From Aricia agestis (Eukaryota > Arthropoda > Insecta > Lepidoptera > Lycaenidae), in the NCBI RefSeq assembly GCF_905147365.1, contig NC_056418.1, positions 14,755,262 through 14,819,261 on the forward strand: 64,000 nt of DNA, given 5' to 3'. The notes under the pieces are model-generated. The model did no database searches. It was not told where the DNA came from and saw nothing but the letters and a program-made list of their open reading frames with translations. Below, one piece after another: positions 21,906 to 33,900 of the stretch; position 1 is the first letter of the stretch; each line of letters opens with the position of its first letter. Position numbers and translations under genes: made by a program.

Positions 21906-22137
21906 CTTTCATAAGCAATTTGTATCATATTATTATGTATGGGTTAAGTCTATGTAGTTATACAGGGGACTCATACACAACCTACACTTACCTTATCATT
22001 ACAACTCGTAGATTACAACTTGCATCTGGTCCAACGGATTTTATTCGAAATTAATAAAAAATAATAACTGATTACTCAGCTAGTGGATAAAATATTGTTA
22101 TACGTTTTAAATTGTAATTTTCTATCTTTTTATTTTA

Positions 22138-22285
22138 GTAAAAGATGGCCCCGTGCGAGTTTCTTACGCCGGTTCTTCTCGCCGGTTTAGTTCCCGAACC
22201 GGTGGTAGGCACCTTAGTATCAACGTTCAGAAATATTTTTGTAAAGAAAATACTCTGAATAAAAACTATTTTGATTTTGATAATA
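22138..22285 (+). mobile_element. Non-LTR retrotransposon 3' tail
   Basis: Same tail as at 17701-17862 and 54400-54560, containing GTGCGAGTTTCTTACGCCGG and ending TTTTGATTTTGATAA. Confidence 0.75.
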
Positions 22286-22384
22286 GGTACTTGATATAAT
22301 ATGATGAGATGAGTAAATTGTTAAAGTTCTAGAATTTTGATAAATAGATACGCTGCTTTGTCATGCAATGCCTTTCTTTGGGTT

Positions 22385-22605
22385 TGGGAGCCAACTGACG
22401 ACGACGCCGACGCGACGTGTACAAAGGCGTCAGCCAGTCAGCCCATTTGTCACGTCTAGATTGTTGACCCGTCGCCGCTGCACGCACCGCGTGCGACGGC
22501 TGAACCGCCTTACGCTGCGCTGCTCTATGGGATGACATGAAATAAGCACGCCTCGCGGGTGGCCGCGCCGGGCGCACGCTTAACGCAACGAACGCCCTTA
22601 AACGA
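22385..22605. other. CpG-rich island, unexplained
   Basis: This block is strikingly GC- and CpG-rich in AT-rich DNA. The minus strand is open for 115 codons (22329-22676), but the product is a low-complexity Arg/Ala/Pro-rich run, as expected from base composition. No domain or splice structure was seen. Confidence 0.5.
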
Positions 22606-22797
22606 GTGGTGATAGTAATAAAACACAAATATATTTTTAAACATTTATTATACATAATGAAGCTTTGTCCATACACATACTTGATACTACCTAGTCTATT
22701 CCAACACAGTATACATACTAACTATACGCATCTAAGACCAGGAGAAATCCTATGTTATTTTATACTTCCAAAATGTTCCAGAAACTTATAAGGGACC

Positions 22798-22966
22798 TAT
22801 TAGACAGAGAGCGCTCACGCGGTCATGGGGTAAGATTTGTGTTGTATTACGTTCTGACCGCGTCAGAATTGCTCCTGTGTGACTGACCGCTCGAACATAT
22901 AATGCGAACGCAGAAGTCAGAACGCTTGAACGCGTGACCGCTCTCTGTCTGATAGGACTCTAAAGC
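22798..22966. mobile_element. MITE with 31-bp inverted termini
   Basis: The termini share TAGACAGAGAGCG on the left and CGCTCTCTGTCTGATAG on the right, running into TCACGCG and CGCGTGA. Confidence 0.8.
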
Positions 22967-22970
22967 TGCT

Positions 22971-24160
22971 ATTGCAATGTTCCAAGTTTAAAAAATAACC
23001 TGAGTAAACCTTAACCGTATTAAAAAAGCAAGAAACTTGATTCTGGCAATGCAGTTTTTTTCTTTAACCATTGTATAAGATCTTATAAACATCTGAGTAC
23101 GCAAAGATAATTTAAACATATATTACGTTCTTCTATGCTAGTTACTTGTAAATTCACTAAAAATAATTTAAGGTCGTGCTTAAACTTATGACCTTGTTAA
23201 TAAAAATATTCAATTATCGCTTGCTGTCTTCATCTGGTAAACGGCATTCAACACCTCAGACAAAGATACAAACATGAGTAGCAATATTTTTATTACCGAG
23301 GTGGTTAAAGTAGGTATAACAATAAAACTTCATGGTTTATATTAAAATCTATTGAGTTCACATTATTAGCTATAAGGAATGATAGCAATATATTAATGCC
23401 GACATCTTTAATACATAATAAACTAGCCCCAGCTAGCTCGAGATATTTTCCAAAATAAACACATAATACAGATGAAATCTCATTTTTACTAAAAAAGTTT
23501 TTAACAACAATATTATTATTGTCTGGTAATAAAAAATATTTAAATAAACTAAAAAAGTTGACCAAATCTTTGTACAGCCGCCAACAAAAGCTATACGACC
23601 TTATTACCATAGCAAAGTGGTTCAAAATGATAAACAGCGGCTACCTACGACTGTAACATTAACAAAGGTGCATTTTAGATTTCCCAGCACACAGTTTCAT
23701 TCGTGATTTTACCAATTTATTGTGAGATTCTTAGAACCATAGTTATAATCTAAGTATTATACTGTTTAATATTTCATAAGCTATAAATATTAATTAATAT
23801 TTTGTTACAATGAACCCATCTAAATACCTTGAATACCTCAGAAACATAAAAACTCATTGATATACAATATCTATAGTTATATTTTCGTGGAAATTATATA
23901 CAAAAAATACTATAATATATTATTTCAACTTGTATTCTTTCAACATCCAATCCATCGTGAAGTATCCTGAAAAATAAGTAAGTTGTTACTTCTAAAACTG
24001 TTGTACAATATAAATTATATTATATTATAAGTTTGAAAGGTTTCCATAAAAATAATTATAACAATAGGAATTGACTGTAGATACAAAAGTTTAGAAAATC
24101 TTTCCAGTATAATTTTCTGCCCATAATCGATATTTATTGCTTCCTTTTAGGCGATCCTAC
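22971..24160. other. No gene seen
   Basis: Very AT-rich. A 106-codon minus-strand open frame at 23305-23625 is hydrophobic and of low complexity, with no recognisable motif. Confidence 0.4.
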
Positions 24161-24171
24161 ACTCTTTAGTC

Positions 24172-24320
24172 GGCTGCGTTTCCACCAGAGCTGAGCGGAG
24201 CTGTGTTGCGAGGAATGTGTTTTTGAAAACCAATAGAATCGCTTCATTGACATGACTTTGCCATGACATCGCTCAGCGCGGCGATGCTAATGCGCTCAGC
24301 TCTAGTGGAAACGCAGCCTT
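24172..24320. mobile_element. MITE
   Basis: Inverted termini GGCTGCGTTTCCACCAGAGC and GCTCTAGTGGAAACGCAGCC. Confidence 0.8.
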
Positions 24321-24339
24321 ATTAGGGACTGTCCACAAA

Positions 24340-24490
24340 CAGTGCCGGTTTTAGCACTAGCAGCGCCCTGGGAGAGGTTTTATCAGCGCCCAGGGTGCAG
24401 GTAGAGCAAAAAACGGGGCGCCTACGGCGTCCCTTTTTATCGTGTGCCTTAGGCGGTCGCCTAGCGTCGCCCCCCCTAACGCCGCTACTG
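24340..24490. mobile_element. hAT-like MITE, perfect 8-bp duplication
   Basis: The element begins CAGTGCCGGTTTTAGC and ends GCCGCTACTG. TCCACAAA is duplicated at 24332-24339 and 24491-24498. Confidence 0.85.
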
Positions 24491-24575
24491 TCCACAAACA
24501 CACAAAATTGACTTATTATCTTCTCTTATCAGTCTTCTCGATGGCGTTTGTAACTCGTAACACTTGATTTCGACT

Positions 24576-24771
24576 GTAGCTCTACCATAACTTTAAAGCT
24601 AAGTATAGTTTTTATTGATACTCGATACCGACTACGTAACTATTTAGTATGGCAAATTATATAGCGCCTCTAGCGGTCACTTGCGGAACTAAAATCGCCA
24701 TACTAAATATTTACGTAGTCGGTATCGAGTATCGATAAACACTATAGCTTTAAAGTAATGGTAGAGCTACG
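24576..24771. mobile_element. Foldback MITE in the AP-2 mu 3' region
   Basis: Arms of about 80 bp (GTAGCTCTACCATAACTTTA inverted as TAAAGTAATGGTAGAGCTAC) form a long hairpin starting 116 bp past the AP-2 mu stop. Its left arm holds TTTATT (24611-24616), which is AATAAA on the minus strand and a plausible poly(A) signal for AP-2 mu. Confidence 0.8.
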
Positions 24772-24886
24772 GAACCCGGCCTCGGCCAATACGAAACCCC
24801 ACCAAGTTAAGGAGTTCCGTCATTATTACTCTACCTATGAATTAGCACGAAGTTTATACATACATAGCCAGTGCGAGGCGGGGGCG

Positions 24887-24994
24887 TTAGCATCGTGTCT
24901 CGTACAGTCCGGAGCGGCCGATGTAGCGCACCCATTTGATCACGTCGTGGTCGGAGTAGTTCAGCTTGGGCTCGAACACTTTTAGATAGCGGAC
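24887..24994 (-). CDS. AP-2mu: AP-2 mu coding exon 9
   Basis: Residues 406-440 (VRYLKVFEPKLNYSDHDV to YETRC) and TAA. It includes W426 of the tyrosine-signal pocket. Confidence 0.97.
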   Translation of the reverse strand, partial: VRYLKVFEPKLNYSDHDVIKWVRYIGRSGLYETRC

Positions 24995-27900
24995 CTGAAA
25001 CGAGCAGGGTTAATTATTATTGATTGGAGACTGGACAGATACAAAGGGTGGATTTTACAATAATCTTTATTTCCAAATCCATAATATGGTGCACCATCGT
25101 GTAAAATAAGCTACATCTAGCATATTTTTCCGTGATAAAAATCGTATTGCTATCCTGTTCTTTTCCTACTCAAAGTAACTTCATAGTAATTTTCATCTAA
25201 ATCAGTTTATCCATTTAAGCGTAACAGAAACAGATCGACAATCATAATATTCAGTGGTGTTCCTAACGGCTATATTTTCATAACACGCTATATGGAATAT
25301 GCTACATTTTTCAAGCGCGCTAGTTTTGACGCTACGTTATAACGAATGAAATCTCGATTATTTCAAGCGCGCTTGCTTTGACGCTACGTTATAACGAATT
25401 TCAAGCGCGCTAGTTTTGACGCTACGTTCTAACGAATTTCAAGCGCGCTAGTTTTGACGCTACGTTCTAACGAATTTCAAGCGCGCTAGTTTTGACGCTA
25501 CGTTATATCGTTGTAAAGTTACCGATGTTATTGAAATTCTTTCTTTATGTTATATCAATAATATGATGATGCGTGACGTCTACAATAATTATAACGCGGT
25601 GGGTGAGTTAATAATATAATATAACGTGTTAGTTACATATATTTTAGAATAATATGATCGTTATAATTTAATAATGCATTATTTGGTTAATTATATTATG
25701 TTGCAAATATTAATTTTAACTCTGTATTGATATTATATTTGGACAAACATGATAGTAAAATTATAGGCGTATTTCAAAGTTCATTATATAATATGTACCA
25801 TGTACATAAATTGGTTTAGGCTTAGGTTAGGGTTAGGTTGTATATATTATACAATTTTATTATATACAAATGCTTTAAATATATATTTTTTCTTTTTTGG
25901 TACTACATAATATGTACATATTTTTACATCTTTTTTTACAATGTCAGTTTTTTTTACATTTTATTTACATTTAAAAATATTATTTGCGCCACTTATGTCG
26001 ACGACAAACGATTTCTTCTGTCACTAGTAACGTATCCAGATTTAGAAAAAATACGTTAACATGGGAGTCTTGATTATAATATTATAATTTACCCATAATT
26101 TACTTAACACGCAACGCAACACTGCAAATGCAATGACAGCCGAATTCACCCGATTTGACAACGAAACGACACGACAACGATCGAACGAAACCGCGCGCGA
26201 TCGGCAGCGCGGGCGGCGCCGCGCTAGGTCAGTGACCGCGCGGTACGTTATAACGTAGCGTCTTATGCAGATTTATAGCGCGCGCTATTCGTTGCGAAGA
26301 ACTAGCGCGCTATTTTTATCAGCTATACGTTATATTAACCACCACTAATAATATTAGTATGAGTCAGGGCTTCATAACGTTATCGAATACCAGAAAAAAT
26401 ATCATTATTAACCGTTATTTTCATAATGGTAGCCAGATAACGGTATTTTTAACGATATCTAGTAACATAACGAAAAAATACCTACCTACCTACTTTTAGG
26501 AGTTTAATGCACAGAGAAATAATAATAGTTATTGTTTTGGAGTAAAAATGGGCCGAAAGACAGCAAAACACTGTTTATAGATACTTTGACTTAGCAAGTC
26601 AAGATGGTGCTGCAATTTATTTAGTCAATGAATGCAGAAAATTATGCAAGGTACCTATGTCCGTATATATTTACTTGTTTTAATTGTGGCGAATGCGGGG
26701 GATGGGCAAAATATGGATAATTATTTGTATGTCTTAGTTTAGAGCCAGTGCACACGGCGCGTTGCGTTGCGTTGTGCCGTCGCAACGCACGACATCGACG
26801 GGCAGACGCGGTCTTTATTCCTTCGTGGACAAAAAGCCCACCCCGCCCCGTCGTTTGCAAAACAACAGAGTCCGTCCGGCAGCCAGCGCACGGCGCACGT
26901 GCTGGCAATACAATAATTTACTATACAAACCATAAATTAGTAATATTTGAACAAAGATACTGAGCACTGAACTACTGACCATGTCATTCTCATTAGTCGT
27001 CATTTTTCCTATAATATATACCTACTGATCACCAGACATGTCTAGTTTAATTTTGTGCATACTGCATATTGAACTGACTGATTAAATTAAGTACTTATTT
27101 TACAAAATGTAACGTTATCAAAGAACATATATTTACCGTTATAAATCCTATTTACCGTTATATCATTTACCGGTATTAATTCCAATGTTTACCGTTATTT
27201 CTAGTATCGGGTAAATTTTCATACCGTTATCAATGCCCTTGAAGCACTAACATTATGAAAAAATACCGGTATTTGAAGCCCTGGTATGGATACAATCGGA
27301 ATTCAGATAGGAAAAGACAATAAATAACAGACAAATTTTAATATCATGTAGCTACACTTTTAAAAGACATTCATAAGACCAAATAAAATAAAAAAATAAA
27401 AAATATATTTTCAGAAAGTCTACATGGTGCCTACCACCGGTTCGGGAACTAACTCGGCGAGAGGAACCGGCGTAACTAACCCGCACGAGGCAAGAGCAAA
27501 GTTTTACCTTGAATCCGGAGGGCGCGAAGGGCACCTCGAAGCCCATGGAGATGGGCGGGCGAGTCCACTTTTTCTTGGTGTCCGTCTCCAGCAGCTCGAT
27601 CTCCGCCGACAGTTGGGTCTCCTTCATGCCCGCCATGCGCTTGATCCTAGAATTACAATGTTTATGATACTAATATGAAAACATAAAAAAATGACAGATC
27701 ACCTGGTGGTAATATACTATACTTGTAATATAACATACTATACTATACTTGTACTAAGAGGAGTCCCTCGAGATAAAAATGTTAAAACACTCCTGAGTTG
27801 CGACTTGCAAGTTAAATTCCTGGTCCATAAATCCTCATTCATCCTCAACATAAGAAAAACCTAGATTTTCGAAAGATGTTCAAAGACAATGAAATTGTAG

Positions 27901-30900
27901 TTGCATGTTGACACAGTATAATATTCTTTTTTACTTGTTGTCTCTGGTCTATTCAATAAAGTATGTAGTGCCTCAATATGCAGTTTTCTTTTGTCAAAAA
28001 CATTCAAGCTATAAAAAATTTGTTACTCACTTCCAAACAATAGCGTTCTCGGATGCCTTGTATTTAGCCTTGCCCTTCAGGCATATGAGCTGCACGCCGC
28101 TGGTGTTCAGCGGAGTGGGGATCTTCACCTCGATCTTCTGGCCGAGCAGCGAGGGCTTAAAGTTGGACTTCAGCACCACCTTCACCTCCATCTTGGTGCG
28201 ACCCACCTCCCGGACCAGGGGGATCACACGGAACGGCAAGGATATGTCCTTGGTAGTGCGGTATCTGAGAAAGAAATAACATATTTATTTCAACATTTTT
28301 TTTTAATTTTTCAAATTAAATTTCCGGGAAAGTCGAAAGTTACTTTTAACGTTATGAGACATTAATATCTATTGCAGTGGCGGCTCTAGGGGGTGGCGAA
28401 CGGAGCAATAGCCTGGGGTCTCGCTCTTGCAGGGGCCTCGCAAGGTATTTTTTCGTAAGACAAAGGGCCTCGCAGAAAGGCTTTTTTTCGTAAGACAAAG
28501 GGCCTCGCAAAGTCTTTCCGCCCGAGGCGTCGCAATGGGTAAGGCCGCCACTGTATCTATGCAGATATAAGAAAGCCGTGACCAAAATTTAAACTACACA
28601 ATATATTATAAGAGAGCATCCTACATTAAAAATCTGTAGACGAAATAGTACACTAGATTTGGCAAGCAACTTCGTTGATCGAAAAATATCGCGCGAGAAA
28701 CATACATTTTACCGTGATAAAAACGTAAGTCATTCTAATAGTTGGGGAGGGGAAGAGGGGATTTCGGGAGCGTGTCAGATTAAGCTTGTATAGGCTTCCG
28801 ACATATGTCTAGTTATTATGGTATATAGAAATCAGATTTCTCATGTGGTGGGTTAATTTTTTTTTTTACATTGAAATGGCATGGGATGTTTAGTATAACC
28901 CAAAGAAGCTTCCATATAAAGAACTGACGATTCAAAGGTTTGGTAAGCCTGTAGGTACATTTTAAAATATAAAAAAGCAAAGCTTCATATTTTTCTAACT
29001 AAGCTTTACATTTTATTTTGCACTAAACTAAAATATAATAGTCCTTGCTGTCTAAAATATATTTATAACTGACTTAAATAAGCAATTTTCTGAATATATT
29101 TTCTTTTTTAAACTATAAAATGGCTGCAGTTTCTGAACCCACTGCTAAAATAAAAAACACTCTTATTATTTTTATAGTCAGTTTTATCTAATGTACAAAA
29201 CCTACTAAGTCTCCATGACGCTCGAGTGACTACAAAAATAGCACCCTCCCCTCGTCTACCATAACTTATATCCCCTTTTTATTTGTTATGTGCGACAATA
29301 AGTACTGTGGAGATAAAGGTGGTTGCCCCAGAATAAGATCTTCCGACCGAGCGAGGATGTATGCTCGATCAGGCCTAAGCCAACTAAATGATTAAACCGT
29401 CGCACTTATAAAACTTCGATAGCACGATGCAGGATTGTGACACTAGACAGGCTGCTATAGTATTATTTGTGAACATGCATTATTTCCTCCAATTCTATGC
29501 CATTACCTCATGAGTTCAAACTCGCCGTCCGGCGGTATGAACGATATGGAGTGCTCCGTCTCGAACTTGCTGAGCTTCACGCACTGGTGGAACTGGCAGT
29601 CGTCGATCACCACCACCGGCTTGCCGGAGCGCGCCGGATCGGCGTCCGTGTTGCCGGATATACCGCCTGGACACAGACAATTTAATTATATAATATACAG
29701 GCAGCGCACAGTCAGTGCCGTAAATAGCCTTTTTTGACGCCCTGTGCGAGCTTCTATATAACTGCACTTTTGTTTTTTAACCGACTACCAAATAGGAAGA
29801 GGTTATAGTATGTTCGGCAGTGTATATTTTTTTACTACATTGGGAAACTTATCGGGAGCAATTCGAAAAATAAGGATCTGTCTGGTCTGCCCATTCTTGC
29901 GCCCCCCAGAGCCTACGCCCTGTGCCTGGGCACCGGTGGCACCGCCCTATTTACGGCACTGAGCGCACTTAAGATCATTTGGCGATGCTGAAGAAGGCAA
30001 ACGGACATGTGTATTGTGTACAGTATTTATCAAAATGTGTATCTGTCAAATCGGGATCTTCCATTACCTGGGTCGGTGTTGATAGATCCCGATTTAACGG
30101 GTCCGATTATCCGTCAATAATGTGGGTGCGAACCCAAAAAGACCTACCAAAAAGACCAAACACTGCGCTTTCAATATTTATTTATTTATTACATACCCTA
30201 CAATACAACTTTTCCTCCCTATTACAATGGCATTGAAGTTAAAAGTAATACAGTGGATCTGCTGTCAATATTAAAATTGCAAGCAGTATAAAAGATGGAC
30301 CTTTTAAGTAAAAATCAATTCAAACAAAGCCTCACCATTTCCTTTGCCCTTAGCCTCCATTACAATCTTGTCGTTGATGCCGAACTTGCACTCCGGCATG
30401 CCTGACAGGTAAGACTTCATCACCACCTTGCCAGCAACGTGGGCGGACAGTACCTGGCCTGGAAGACAAATATCCAATACTTATATAAAATTCTCGTGTC
30501 ACATTATTTGTGCGCGAACTCCTCCATAACAACTCAAACAATTTTATGTATGTACTATCAGAGAGGTTGATTCCTAGGCTTTTAAATTTACCAAATTACT
30601 TATAATTTGGTCACATTGCATTAAGTCAAACCCATCCAACCAATCACAGCTAACATTGAACTGACATAAGTCACCCACATTATGTAGGTCCGGCAACTGC
30701 CTAGGAATCAATTTCCTCGATGATACATTTGTTAGGCCTGAGAATAGGCTTTTATCTACTTTTATATAGTTATCGATCTCATCCATACTAATATTATATG
30801 ACCAGGTACACATTGGGCGTTTTGCAAAATGTGTCACCGGTCGCGGTACCGCCAAATTCGTGGCAGTCTTTAAACATGTAAATTACAAATTTTCATATTG

Positions 30901-33900
30901 AAAATGCTTTATTATTTACCCATCAATCCCTAAGTGGCAGCCGGCTGCGGCATAACAATTGAAAATCTATTGTGATCGAGGTGTTAACAGAATAATGAAA
31001 TTGTACCTTGCGGCGACATGAGCAGGTTGACATACTCCAGTACGTCGAGGAACAGCTCGTTGCGTCTGTACTTTATACCCTCGCGACGCCATCCGATCTG
31101 GCCTGTCACCTGCAACACAAGATTAATGAAAACATACATGAAGTGTCTTGTTAATTAAAAATCCTAATTTATGAAGTACAAGCTATTTAAGTCTTTATTA
31201 GATTTTAATAAATCAATAAACTCATATATTTTACAGTAAGGTCAATGTGTCGAAGTCCTTCTGGGAGGTAAGTCCGTCTATCGGCAATAACTTCCATATT
31301 TGAACGACTAGTTACATATGGTTCAGTGGGTAAAACGATATTGCAGAGTTAGTAGTTTGACCTAAGAAACAGACATGTCGCTACTACCTGTTACAAAAAA
31401 AACGATCTGCCATTTTTTTTTCGTTTTGAACTCGCAGTCGGAGTGTAAGTCTCTGCCAAAAAAATGAAAAAAAGTGGTAATACGAAGGAATTTTTGGAGT
31501 TTCCTGGATTACGTAAGTAATTTAGTGATCCTTTTAGTGATGTTCAATTCGTTAATATCGCTTTAATTTCGTTATTATCACGTGCAACATATATGTCTAA
31601 CCTAAAATTGCAATAATTGGGAAGTCCGTCTAGTTTGCATAAGGAAAGGCCGTCATATGAAGGTCTTGCCTCGAATCAGATATTGTCAACCTTTTGATCA
31701 GATATTGCCTATAATTTTCAATGACACAAGTTACTTTAAAAAGCGAATCTCAAGTCAATAAATTATGTTAAACTTTAATTTGAGAAAAGTATGCCGGACT
31801 TCAACACATTCACCTTACCTACTAATTGTATTGTTCTGTGGAAGGGACTTTTTTAACCCTTAACCACTGACGTGTATTTACTTGCATTAACGCTGACGTA
31901 CGTCTCACAGACGTACGCTTGTTTTGTTGAAGGTACTGGAAAGGACGAGTTCTTCCAATAAAGATTTTAAAAGATGCTATCGTTTTGGTCGCGCGCCTAC
32001 GTCTCTCAGAAGTACGTAAGTGGTTAAGGGTTAATTCAGCAAAGGTTACATAATATTTTGTCATTTACCTGTGATGTAATTTGAGCCTGTTCCTCCTTGG
32101 ATGCAGACTTAATGCCCTGTTGAGTGATAAATGTCTTCAGGACACCAGTGTCAGAGTTCTGGGGGTAGCCAAAGTCCAGGATCTCTGCAATAACATAATT
32201 TTACACACATGAATCATCTATGAATTCTGACTGATATATTATTATACAAAAAAAATTATAAGAGAATAAAATAACCAACAAAAACCAACAGGACCATCTA
32301 TAGCTTATTAAAAAATATATTTTGTAAATTTTTTATAAAAATAATACTTCCTAGAAATGATACCACAATCACAGACACCCAAAAAAAACCTTGTATTATT
32401 ATAATGAGTTCTTTGTGTGATTATAAATTGTCATATTTAGACCCAGTTACATCAAGCAATGTTAAATAAATAATGGCTTGTTAAATCAGTTAATGGCCTG
32501 TTAGAGCTATCGAGCGTTCCACCATGCCCTAATGTCATGTTAAATCACCTAACACGGTGTTAAATTTAATTCCTGCTATGGAGGTCCGTTAAATATTTAA
32601 CAGGCTGTTATATGAGTCAAAATAACAACTTTCAAAGACAATAATATTCAATATCAATAAAAGAATCTGTTTTGACTTTTGAGTATTTCCGCCATGTTTC
32701 CGCTACGTCCTTATTATTAATTATTTTCATAGTAATATTTCAATAATTATTTATTTTCACTTTGCCAAAAATTCAGCCTTCGGATTTTCCTTGACATTGC
32801 AAATATACTAACTTGTATAAAAATTACCAAACCGAAATATGTAAATAAAAGTTTGTATTATGATTCATGTTTTCAGCTTTGACAGATAATAATTATTAAC
32901 CTGGTAAATTAAGAAGAAGTATTATAGCGTAATAAATGTATGCGATCAGTGATATTTTAATTTGGTCGCATTATCTACTATTATACTACTATGGAAGAAA
33001 GTGACACATTGCAGCAAACATGTCGTATTAATCTTGTACATTGCAATTTCGTCGCCTTATAACAAGAATGAACGAATTGATAGTTGTTCACTTGTTGTTC
33101 ACTTAACATTGCATTTACTAATCCGCTGTTAAATTTTTACTGTGGGACATAAGTATTTTGACAGTCTGTTTAATTTTCTAAGCTCCGTTAAGTAATGCCT
33201 CGTTAGGATTTAACAAACAGAGGTTGGTGAAATTGGGTCTTAGAAGTTAAAAAGGGGTTTTTCTTTTTCTAACTTACCATCTAACAGTTCATAGATAAGA
33301 ACAAAGTTGTTCTTGATGTTCTCTTCGGAGATCTTGCCGAAGTATGACTGCATCACATCTATTATCTTGAGCAGAAACTCAAACACCATGGCAGCGTTCA
33401 CATTCTGCTTGGTGACTGCGGCCAGCCAGATGTTAGCACGCTGAAGGGAAAGAATTGGTAAAATTAGGTATAAAATAAATAAGGTATAAAAAATTAGGTA
33501 TAAAAAGTAACATTAATTTTACATTAAAACATAAAATGTAAATAGTGAGATATAATTGAGTCTAGTCTTGGCACTGATTTACAGCTGCTCTGGCCAAATG
33601 TGTCTGCCAACTTTGTTCTAATAGCAACTAGACACAATTACAAGTTGTATAGAGCAGAGTACATGAAGCTTAGAATGGCTACAATAAAAAAATAATTCAG
33701 TAGGAATACTGACTGACAGATTTTAGGAACCAAATGATAGATTTCCTTTATCAATCTATCACTTTATCTTATTTTTCATTAAGATTTAATTTCTGTTGTG
33801 GTCTTATGACTGCAACTAAAATTAAATCTTGTGTTAGTCTGAGAAGCTACATATAATACAGAATATCACAAACATTGAACAGAATACAATACATATTGCA

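Noticed and set aside
22329..22676. 115-codon Arg/Pro/Ala-rich minus-strand frame
   Set aside because: Composition is explained by the CpG-rich block; there is no conserved pattern.
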